This document shows, piece by piece, positions 41,701 through 53,300 of a stretch of 64,000 nucleotides of DNA (positions within the stretch are counted from its first letter, which is position 1; each line of letters opens with the position of its first letter). A model generated the notes under the pieces. The model was not told the origin of the DNA, searched no databases, and worked only from the letters and a program-made list of their open reading frames with translations. The stretch spans positions 43,157,931 to 43,221,930 of the forward strand of contig OX243814.1 in assembly GCA_945859605.1 (NCBI GenBank). Direction: 5' to 3'. The DNA comes from Lumbricus rubellus (lineage: Eukaryota; Annelida; Clitellata; Crassiclitellata; Lumbricidae). A program made the translations under genes and the position numbers.

Positions 41701-44700
41701 AGTCGTTGTGTTGTCGTTTCTCACTGACGTACGGATGCTCGATGTATCGTTGCTTCTCCCGTGTGCTCGGCTCCTCGATAAATTCACAGCGTCCGTTCCT
41801 CCACAACGTCTGTTGATTGAATAGAATCCCTCCGTTCGTAACTACGATCGTTCTCCTGCAACTTGGATCGTTATCCTGCAACTTGGATCGTTATCTCACC
41901 GCAACGACACCAAATGTCACAAATCTTTCTTCCCTCTATTCGATTCTACGTGACCTTCAGTCTCTTCGGAAGCTTCTTCGTATAAGTTCGTGGTAGCGTA
42001 GGCCTATCCCTAGATAACTGTTTCATTAGCTAAATGGCTAGGTTAAAGAATCTACAGTCTTTCACTGTTTTGTTAACCAACAACGACGACGTGTTTAACT
42101 CTTCTTATTATACTCCAAAATCCGATATAAAGTAAAACGATCAGCAACAACACAACAATGACTACACTTGCGTTATCATAACAACTACACGACTACTATC
42201 TTCATCAGTCTACTCTATCGCAACTCAACAACAACTCTTACAGCCTATCTCAACGGCTCTCAACACGCAACTCTCCTTCTTCACTTCCACTCCCTTCTTG
42301 TACAATTAACGTACGCTCGTCTAGACGTCACGTGCTGTCCAGACAATCACCTGTGTAGACGCCGCGCGGCAATTTGCACCTGGCCTACTTACGTCGCTGT
42401 ACGTCAATCGGCGTGCACTGATTAAATTAGCTGACATGAACATTGAAATATTTGAAAGGCATGTTGGTTTTTTTGTACATCTGGTACAAGAAACCCACAG
42501 TGCAAAATATTAAAACACTGTGGCTCTATCTTCAGGTCCCTCAATGCGGTCAAAGTTTTAGCATGCTTACCACGTTGTAAACGGTGCAATATAACTGGCA
42601 GGCCTCCAGACAACGAGCATTGAGCATTCCAGTGTAGCTGTTAGCAATATTATTGAATTGCCAGCATGAAAAGCAGCTGCAATTAGTGTTTAATTGACTG
42701 TCCATGTCCTGTGTCTAATATAAAAAACTATCTAAGAATGCTGTCAGCATATCACATTGTCTGTTCAGAAAGTCGAATTTGACAATGAAGATTACGATGA
42801 AGCTCCGTCACCTAGAGTAATGCTTAGTGTCTTCGCTCTTCGTCAGCGAGTCATTGAAGGTGCTGATTGTTGCAACTAATCTCATAAATCTCTCTGCCCA
42901 TCATTCACGACTTGGTCTGTAGGCCTACTTAGGAGGAAGATCCAACAACGTCTCCTTAATACAAAGAGATTTCATAAACCTCCGTCTCTCTGTTATTTCC
43001 TCTCCTTGTTTTCCTTAGGAACCTACCTCTTGCATTCTAGGTTCTTCTTTTTTACTTGTGTCTTGATTATCTCTTTTATCGTGCATTAACTGCTTCTTGG
43101 GGAAAAATAAGAACCCAGCAAGGTCAATTCCTCAATACCAGAAATGACGTCTGAAAGTAGTAAATGCCACCTTAGTGATCCTCTCATTTATAGCGTTGTG
43201 TTGGTCATCCAGGAAAGCCAAGTCATTCACAGCAGCATCACAGGTTCTTGGAGCCACTACCCTACAGGTAATTGACTAGATCAGGACAATGAAAACAGCC
43301 ACTTCTCAGATCGAGAATAGCTTGCCCGATCTTGGCTGATATTTGGGCTTGAAATCAACAATTATTGACAAAAGGTCAACTCAGTGTGAAAATTGTGGAA
43401 AACTAACTGGGGGTTGAACCATGATCCACTTGGAATTGAGGGTGTAAAAAACAGACTTTACTATGGGGCTCTAAGACGGACTGGGGCTGAAAAGCCCAGT
43501 AATTCTCACTCTGGGCCAACCTATGCCTTTTTTAATCGGGGTTGACTCACTGGGAGCGCTTCTGAAAGGCTCTTGCTGCCAGAAGTGCTTTATAAATGGT
43601 CAGATAGGATAAGATAAGATATGCACCTTCTTCTTTCTCCTGTTAGCAGACCTCAGTTACCTTACCATTCCAGAGTGGAACTAAGAGGACATCTTCTTTC
43701 TTGACTTCATGGATGAAGGAATTGCTCAGATTGACGCTATAATTGTCCATCTATCAACCCTGGCATGCCAAATTGAACTTTAAGAAATAGACTTCTGGCC
43801 ATACAGTATTGGACTGCAAATAGCATGTGACTAGAAAGCCTGTTAAAAATAATGCTGCGGTCCTGCGTTGAAACCAGCTAAATTTATAGAACATCATGGG
43901 GGTACGTGCCCTAATGCTCCCTTCGAGTCTTCTAAGGGTAGGCCTGTTTAAATATAGGCCTACTTATCAATGTTCTGAGAGGGGCAACCAACAAAATTAT
44001 GAAAATTGTTCTTGAAAACATTCACTTTCCAGCCACATTAAGGTTGTCAGCAGCCCGATATTCAATGTAAAAATGAACGAAAAACCATTATATTTTGAAC
44101 CCCATTTTAGGGGAGACCCCATGGTTAGGTGTTATCAGATTTTGGATACTTTATTCAGCAGCAAATTCTGAGAAGAAAACCGTTTAGAAATCTTGTGTTA
44201 CAATTTTTCCCAGGTCAAACTGCAAATTGCCTGTACTATTAATATTTAGCCGCAAACCCCCAACTTTGATGCTCGTGAGTGACCCCTTAATATTACATTT
44301 TTGGCAAAATAATTTCACACACATACTTTTTAGATCAAAATGAACAAATGTATCAACATGCCTCAAAAATCCAAAAGAAAAAAATTTTTACATGCGAATT
44401 TGGACCAGTCTAATGCGCATATAGCTAAGACTGTTGCTTAGCAACGGATTATTATTATACAAGCCTTACAGATTGACATACAGACACACCGAGTGGCAGA
44501 CAGATACACAGAGTGGCAGACAGATACACAGAGTGGCAGACAGACACACAGAGTGGCAGACAGATACACAGAGTGGCAGACAGATACACAGAGTGGCAGA
44601 CAGATACACAGAGTGGCAGACAGACACACAGAGTGGCAGACAGACACACAGAGTGGCAGACAGACATGCAGAGTGAAAGACAGACATACAGAGTGAAAGA

Positions 44701-47700
44701 CACACACGCCGATCGACGCACAGACATACAGATTGACACACAGACATACAGAGTGGCAGACAGACACACAGAATGACAGTCAGACATACAGAGTGGCATA
44801 CAGACACACCGATCGACACACAGACATACAGATTGGCAGGCAGACACACAGAGTGTCAGACAGACATACAGGTCTCATAGTTTATAGATCATGTTACAGA
44901 TCTGTAATGTTGACTTATGACAAACAGAGCAACGTCAGAGCCACACGATGACGACCACTGCATCATAGCTGCATTCGATTGCTGATGATGACGCACCGTC
45001 CAGAAATTCCGCGAACTGCCGTGTATTATCCTACGATAAACATAATATTCTATGAACTCGTGCTCACATAATTTTTTTTGGCATGACAGAATATACTGGT
45101 TTGAAAGAAGTTCAAAGCGACTACAGCAACGAAGTGTTCTTGCAAAGGGTTGCAAGGCGACCTCAATGTCTACAATTTCTGATCGGACAGATTGCGCAAT
45201 GCGCAAATACCGTATTCTCCGATTCACTACCAAACAACTGGCAACTCTATCACCTTTCATGTTTAGCTAATAGTTATAATTATGTAGCATTGGCACTGAT
45301 GATCATCGCATATCCGCCATTCCTCCTCCACCAAGAATAAAGCTGCCATGCTCTGCAGACGACTTACTGCAATAGGCTATATTTAGTCATTTATAAAGCG
45401 CCCCTAGTTTAGGGAAACCGTTCAGAATCGCACGGTTCCGTAATAAGTTTTTTTAACATGTAGGACCTATCGTATACAATGTATATTGATTATTTATGCT
45501 TATCGGAACACCATGAATCGTATTCCTCTTCACGCAGTCGCGTAGGCTACTCCAGAATTTTATTTAGATGAACAATATGTCATCACACCGTCAAAATCAT
45601 TTTTTCTAATTCACAGTCGACTAAAGAATAACATCCGTCCAGCAAACTCAACAACAGCTGTGTAGCCTACACAACCAGCGTCTAGACAACATGTCAGGAA
45701 TTACTATCGCGTTAGTCTTGCATTAAGACGAATCATTCGTAAATATTATTCAGCAGGCGAAACAGAAACTGCATTAGCTGTTGACGTGTAGGCGGTAATC
45801 AAATGCAGTGACTGCTGTTGCATAGACGGCATGCAGAATTATATCACGGATTCCGTATTACATCTGGTTTAATTGAGTCTATCGTACAAGCCAATGGCAG
45901 GACAAAGTACCAGCCTTAGAACGTTGTCACACTGACAGAAAGGACCATTTTTGCACAACGATTGATATAGCACATAGTAACTGTTGTGGATAAAAACCAC
46001 AGACCAATAATTATTAGAGACTCGTCAGAGATTAGCGATGCCATGCCAACGGTTAAGGCCTAATTATTTTGCCATGGATGAATACACCATGTGTAGCTGG
46101 CAATGATAATACAAGCGTTTGGGAATTTCAGACGCATGTGTCGGGCTACTGAATATGTTATAGGCTACGTGTGTACACATTGTGCAGGTATTTGCGAAGA
46201 CAAACGTTAGATGGTGAATGTGCAGTGTAAGAATTGCCGGGATCATTCTTGTCTTGCTTAGTATTTTATAGTAAAATCTTCATTGCCAATCCCAGCCCCA
46301 ACCTCACAGAAATCAACGGTAGTTATTTTTTTTTATACAAATCTGTTATTGGCAATGTTCTTGAACGATGGAGAATGATGATAATTGCTTGAAGAGGTGA
46401 GTTACGTATTGGCCTGCTGGTGTCTAGATGGGGAAAGCAGAGCCAGAAAAGAGGCGAAACAGAATCTGATAGGCCTCTATAATTATCTCATAGAAGCTTT
46501 AAGTTCCGATGCTCACTCATCAAGCAACAGATGGAGAAGTAAAAGCAACATTATCAGATGAACAAAGTCAGACAAACAGCGAAAAAAGACAGACATACAG
46601 ACTTTGCTGAACTATCTATTTTTACGAGTTTATTTTCACTTAGTAACAAGGTTGATTAATTATAAATTGTTCTGTCACGATTGTTGTTCTCAGTTCATTT
46701 ATTTCATCAGTTTACATTATACTGTTAGTCATTGAACAATGAACCTCGCATCACATCCGTCCTCTAATAATTAAGCTTATTGTTTGTTGACGGTCTCTAC
46801 AAATAACTCTGCTGTTGATTCAACATTCATTCTGTTAGCTACCTTTTTGCTTGTTTTGATCCCGTCTTATTTACCTTTCCGGTAAACAGTAGCTCCATTA
46901 TTATTCTAGCATATTTGCTCTACTTTTTGATTGCACCGATGTTTTCACGACGAACGGACGAGTCTGTGTCCCGCTCACCATCACAATTGATCTGCAATCA
47001 ATGAATTTCCTCCTGGGACGATTCCTGTTGTTGGTCGCCGCCAATATTACGGCAATAACGAACTCATTGGTCCGTCTCTTTTTGTGCGCTTGTCATGAGA
47101 TGCACCAACTCAACCGTACACGTTTGTCATTTATGTCAACACACTGCAATATGGCTGCCGTCTGCCGTACGCATCTGCATATCTTATCAGAACCTGGATT
47201 CTGCTGCTTGGAACCGCTGTCAGATCTGCGTTTATCCGCTTGCAAATCATGCTAGCACAGGGTCTAATAATTGTCAACAGCATCAGTATTTCAGACCCTG
47301 CATCATAGTAGGCCTAGTGTCTGTTAGACCTACGAGCGTCTTGTATTAGTGATAGGTCTAATTGTAATAATATTATTGCAGTCACGAATTACATTGTTAT
47401 ATAATTATTATTGTAAATTGTAATTATTGTAATTGTGACGATTATATAAATATTGTATTAATATACCGACGATTCAGGAGAGATTATTCAGATATAATTA
47501 TGGTTCCCTGCGCACTGATAATTAGAGCGCCGAAAAAGTTCCATAATTGGGACTATAGATTATGCTGCATTGCTTGCAGAACAAGGTTTTTAGAGTTTTA
47601 CCGATATAAGATCCTGCTTTGTTTTCTCAAGTGCGCCATTTTTGCCTGGGAGGGTCAATTTCTAAACTTTGGTTATGAGTCAAAGGAATTTTGCACAGAG

Positions 47701-48882
47701 TTGATGAATTTTGCTTTGTCTGGGAATAAACGTATGGACTGTAAAAATGATTTTAGTGTGAGGTACATGTATAAACATTTGATTTGACTATGAACCTGAA
47801 CGGCATTTCTAATTTAAAGCCACAGAATTTGTGGTAGGGCCTATAATCATGCATGAGAAAACATCTGGAATTTTGGTTTAGAGTTAAAGAATCGTGGTTT
47901 TTCTAAGAATAAACCTTGGAACCTGTAAACTGAAGGATTTTAGATTATGGTTAAAGGATGTGAGTAAAAGATTGCTCGCTTTCATCAACTGCTTGTCTTC
48001 CATTTTCGCCTGATAATATCCTCAATGCGCATGTCCGTCGGCCATGTTGACCTCGTTTATGCCGTTTGTCGTTTTGACTAAAAGAGGAATTTCTTCGATT
48101 ATTCTGTCTTCGTCCGCGGAATTACTTCTGAGATGGATTTGGCATTTCGCAGTTATTAGCGTGGCTGTTCCAGATTTTTCGATTAAGTCTCTTTTCCATG
48201 GCAGCTCGTGATTTACGACACCTGTCCTTGGAACAGTCCATCTCTAACCAAGGGGTGACAGGTGACATGCTCCAGATGTATACGGACACCGATTACAAAT
48301 GCTGTCCTATATGTACGCTGACAGCAGGCGAGAAACGGTCTTGGAATGGAATTGATGTGTCTACAAGAAAGGAGTTCTATCGTCAGTCAATTGGAGGATA
48401 TCCACATGGTTTCAACGCCTCTGATTTGACGCATCGCTCGTAAATAAGCCGGTGCCCTACATGTACCCTTCGCTTTAGTGCGGTGTTTATGAATACGTAA
48501 TGAACGTCGTACGATTATGATTACGAAACAGATGCACAGTATTATGGTTTACTCATCTTTTAAGAGTAGGCCTACTTAGTTCATAAATCTATAGTGCTTC
48601 ATTTCCACCTGATATTTACAATAAAATGACCGCCGACGATTGTAGGCCTAATTGTAATGCGACTGAGCGTCTGTTTAACGCCACTCAGACAATTCAACAA
48701 GACAAGTCAGAGGTGTTCTCTTTCTGTCTGTCTATCTATCTGTCTGTCTCTGTGTCTGTCTGTCTGTACGTCTCTCTCTGTCTCTCTGTCTCTGTGTCTC
48801 TGTGTCTCTGTGTTTCTCTGTCTCTGTATCTCTCTCTGTCTCTGTCTCTCTGTCTCTCTGTCTCTCTGTCTCTGTCTCTGTC

Positions 48883-48973
<91 letters not shown>

Positions 48974-50314
48974 GCACTAGACTATTTTGTTATAAGCTGT
49001 CCATATAAAAACTAAGATGACGTCATTCAGAAAGACAAATGCAGAGTTCACTCGGAAGTGTCGCCAGTGGTGGGTCCACGCTCGCACGTAGATCCATGCA
49101 GCCAACGTCATTCTCATCAACAGTTAAGGATGACATCATGAATACGTAGTTTCATCACATACATAGTCCGCACCTGCGCAGTGGATTATTATGGCTCACG
49201 GCCGTAATCAAGACGTTCAAGTACATTTCGAATTCCAATTTACCGGACGGCAGAGTAATAAAACGGTTGGATGCCATTTGCACTTCGCAATTCATGTGAG
49301 AATCGCTAATCGAGAAATGCTGTCCGTGATTTAATGAGAAGAAAAGGAGCAGAAGAAGTGATTCGGAATCTAATCTAATAATATGCGAGCAACGATGATA
49401 CCTCGGCGCTGATGTGTGGAGATGGCACCAAAACAATGGTTTAAAGTCCAATCTTTCTAATTCCAGAACGATTCGTCCAAGTAACGCTCGATGCATTTAA
49501 GAAATTATATAGTCTCTCTTTCTGTCTGTCTGTCTGTCTGTCTGTGTCTCTCTCTCTCTGTCTGTCTGTCTCTCTCTGTCTTACTCTGTCTCACTCTCTC
49601 TCTCTCTTTCTCCTCTCTCTCTTTATATATATATATACATAGAATTTATTTATATAGATCTATATATATATAATCCAATTCAATCATCGGACTTTTCGAT
49701 GGCTAATATATTAATGCACATTGCATCCTAAGTAATTGTCCAAGACTTAATCTAATCTGTTTTTATTAAATGCATCCGAAGCCATCTCAACTGAAATGAG
49801 TACATTGACCGCACACTGTCGATGGGAAGATGAGACAGCTAGGGAGAGGACTCGTCATCAGCCCATATATGCCGAGGCTTAGAAAATGAAGTCGCTAACA
49901 CATTATACGAGAAAGACCACACGAATAGTAGTCGTAGAGACAAACTTCGCGCGAGAGACAAGGAGAGATATACAGAGAGACAGACAGACAGACAGAGACA
50001 GAGACAGACAGAGAGTGAGAGGAAGAGCGAGAGGGAGAGCGAGAGAGAGGGAGGGAAGGAGGGAGGGGAGAGGGAGAGGGAGAGGAAGAGGGAGGGAGAG
50101 AGAGAGGGATGGACGGAGGGAGGGAGAGCGAGAGGAAAAGAAAGAGGGAGAGGGAGAGACAGAGAGACAGAGACAGGAATAGAGACAGATAGTGACAGAC
50201 AGTGACAAACAGATAGGGACAGACAGCGACAGACAGAGAAGAATAGACAGAGATAGAAAGACAGAGACACAGAGAGAGCGAGAGAGAGCGAGAGAGAAAG
50301 AGAGAGAGAGAGAA

Positions 50315-50392
<78 letters not shown>

Positions 50393-53300
50393 GAGAGAGA
50401 GAGAAATGAGAGAGAGAGACAGACAGACAGAGACAGAGACAGAGGCAGAGGCAGAGGCAGAGACAGAGACAGAGACAGATACAGAGACAGAGACAGAGAC
50501 AGAGACAGAGAGACAGAGAGGGACATACAGAGATAGAGACAGAAAGACAGAGGCAGAGACAGAAAGACAGAAAGACAGAGACAGAGTTCGTTCAGCAAAC
50601 TCTGAAGAGCGAGAGAGGCAAACAAGAAGAAAGGATACTTTGAAGGCAAAGACGGCGACGAAGAAGAGATGGCGCCACAGATCGTCTGACTTCTTTAGAC
50701 TCACGAATCTGAAGTTGCTTTCATCGCAGGAAGAAGCTGTGCAGCAACAGCCGAAGACATGAGACAAAACGGATAATAAGTCATTGTAATTCAGCACGTG
50801 CATGAAATGGCTAAATATAATACACAGGTGGGGCTCAAGTTCCTTGGCAAATAAAGACGTGTTACTGTGTATAATGTATAGTATATACATCGAGGGGACA
50901 TCTTGTATAATATAATGTATATTATCGAGAGGACATCTTGTATAATGTATATTATGTCCATGGAGAAGTTTGAGTATTATGAATAAGAACCGAAACAGAT
51001 GAAAGTCCATCAACTGTCCACGGTGTTTTTATTTGTTTATTTCTCCATTTCTATAGCGCTACTTCAAGCCTACTACTCAGAGGCGCTTCAGACTACAGCG
51101 CGGACACTGCATCGGAGTTTCACGCCGAATCGCCCGAGCAATAATTTTCAAGTCTTCCCTGATGGTTTCCGGCCAGTTTTTCTTGGTCTGCCTCTTCCGA
51201 GTCTTCCCTCCTGAGTCCAGTTCATCACTTGTCCGGCTATCCTGGCTACATACGTGCGTATCACTTGACCCATCCATTTAAATCTTCTTTTTCTGATGGT
51301 GTTCTCCATGGTCTCCTGTCCTGCTAATTCTCTTACGGTGATATTTTTAACCTTGTCTGAAGTTGTCTCGCCAAGAGACGTGCAGGATTTTTCTGAGTCA
51401 TCTGTGGTGCGCCGCCTCTAATCTTTTCCTGTTTGTCACCGTCATTGGCCACGTTTCTGCTCCATACAGTATAATAGTGTAGCCTACTCACCACCTCTGC
51501 CTCGTATCATCGAATTTTGACCATTACGCTGCATCCACTTGTTTGCCAGATCTTCTCCGATCTTTCAAATGCTGCGTTTGTTCTTCCTATTCGCTTCCTA
51601 ATTTCTTCGTTAGAGCGTTTCCTCAGCATAATATTATTAATTATTATTTCAATAATTTATTAAATTAATCTCTCTGAATGTTTTCGTACGGTAGGCCTAT
51701 ACGTCGGATTATAATCTTATGCGTGAAACTAATGCGTCTGCTGTGGATGACTAACTTGATGCGCAGGTGTGGCAAGAGTTCAGTGTCTGATGGAAGAAAA
51801 GTGATCGCGTTACATCCCTTCTACTGGAGAAAGATGGACAGACGCATGTCAGATGGTCCTCCAATTTCACCGGAACATTAGTCAATAGTCAGGATCAGTT
51901 GCATTGAAAGCGCACGAAAAGACTAAAGAACTAAAAGCACACATGCACTGGCGAATTTGCTTAGGTTTTCATCCGTACCTTTATCAAACCTCCAGGTATA
52001 GACGGTCTGTCGCACAATATACGTTTGTTCTCTGTTCTATTGTTTGATTTCCTTTATCAGAGAGACCCAGGTATACATGTAATAGACGGCATGTCGCACA
52101 TGTGTGTTTTCAACTCCGCCACTGGTTGATCTCTGTCAGTGTCAGCCCCAAGCCTGGATAAAGGAAGAGGGCGACAACCGCGACACTAATAATAATCTTT
52201 GATATGGCAGTGTCGTTAAACATGTAACACGTACGTGTGTTCCCTGTTCTCGTGTGTTTGATGTTCCATACCGCAGTTTGACAACCGTTGGATATATTGA
52301 AAGAATATATATGTAATTTGTGTTGGCTTTAAGGCCAACCTCTACTCATTGTTAGGAGTAGAAACACCGTCGTTCTATGGCAGTGCCAGTCCTAAGTCTG
52401 GATAAAGGAGGAGGGCGACACTAATAATCGTCGATATGACAAAGAAGCCGAGTGGCTGACCCTTAACCCTCAGGCTACCAAGCTTTTTTTGTAACACTGA
52501 CTACCAAGGGGGGGGTGGTTACCACCCCCCCCCTGGATTTTGGGTTTGGTTTGAGATATCATAACTTGTAATACACCTATGGATTCAGCATTCATTTCTG
52601 CACAAAATGGTATATTTAGGTTTAAAATATATGAAAGCACCCCAAAGTTATGAATTTTTTACCGTAGGCACCCGTCGATTCCACAAAATGTATACTTTCG
52701 CATAAGCAAAATATTAGATTCTGTGTGTTTTTAACATAATTTATTTATTTTAAAATAGGTTACATATAATAAAGTCCAATATTCAACTATAAAAACTAGT
52801 AATAAGTTAGTTTTAGTTACAATAAAAAGAGAAAAAACACGTAAAACATGCTGAAAAACGTTTACGCAGACTTATCGGTTTGCGTTGTAAAAAAACCCAA
52901 CATTTTCACACATTTAAATTTATTTTAAGCACTTCCGGTCATCAAATGTCAAATTATTTGGTATCAATAAATAGCCCTAATTGCCCTCTATAGAATGACA
53001 TAATTTATTTCTCTTAAAATATAAATTATAAATAATTTTTAATAGGAACAACATGAAAATTTTATGAAAATAAAACACCTTTTTATATATTTAAATTTAT
53101 TTTGAGCACTTCCGGTTGTCAAATGACAACTCCGTGACCACCACAATGTAGCCCCACATTCCCTCTACAGAATGGTGTAATTGGTGTCTCTTCATGTCAA
53201 AGGACGGATAAGATACAGCCGATAATCTAGGGGGGGGTGGTATCCACCCCCCCCTGGTGCCTCGGGTATATCGGGTGTAACTTTTGAATGGTATGGTATA

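Larger units (their letters stand above)
36867..42436 (-). mobile_element. Gmr1-like Ty3/gypsy LTR retrotransposon, internally deleted
   Basis: A 5,570-bp element in minus orientation with 522-bp LTRs, a 5-bp target duplication TGAAC (36862-36866 and 42437-42441), a primer-binding site starting TGGTGTCGTTGCGG (41895-41912) and a polypurine tract (37391-37408). Domain order is Gag, zinc knuckle, protease, integrase zinc finger and integrase C-terminal module, pre-RT linker, RT end, RNase H. RNase H ends only about 120 bp from the LTR, so integrase cannot follow it. The integrase-before-RT order is that of Gmr1-like elements, a Ty3/gypsy group with Ty1/copia-like order. The integrase catalytic core and most of RT are missing, so the copy cannot move by itself, yet near-identical LTRs show a recent insertion, presumably with enzymes supplied in trans. 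Confidence 0.9.
36836..44420. mobile_element. Older inverted-repeat element, split by the LTR retrotransposon
   Basis: A 22-bp arm at 36836-36857 (starting ATGCGCATTAGACTGGTC) is the exact reverse complement of 44399-44420. With the 5.6-kb retrotransposon and one target copy removed, the ends also share a block about 30 bp further in (GGCATGTTG near 42458 and its complement near 44354). This suggests a non-autonomous DNA transposon of about 2.0 kb. No target duplication is evident next to the arms and the interior (42442-44398) shows no transposase. Part of that interior, 43391-43516, belongs to the dispersed repeat family seen at 2519-2740. Confidence 0.55.

Noticed and set aside
44466..44872. 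Tandem array considered as a CRISPR array
   Set aside because: Units are contiguous 20-mers without unique spacers in a eukaryotic genome; it is a minisatellite.
47500..47787. 95-codon open frame
   Set aside because: No homology recognised and no neighbouring exon signals; composition like its non-coding surroundings.
48198..48443. 81-codon open frame with several cysteines
   Set aside because: No complete zinc-binding pattern and no splice context; insufficient support.
49895..51013. 372-codon minus-strand open frame with long serine/leucine runs
   Set aside because: Most of it translates the (GA)n/(GACA)n array; the remainder shows no domain or splice support.
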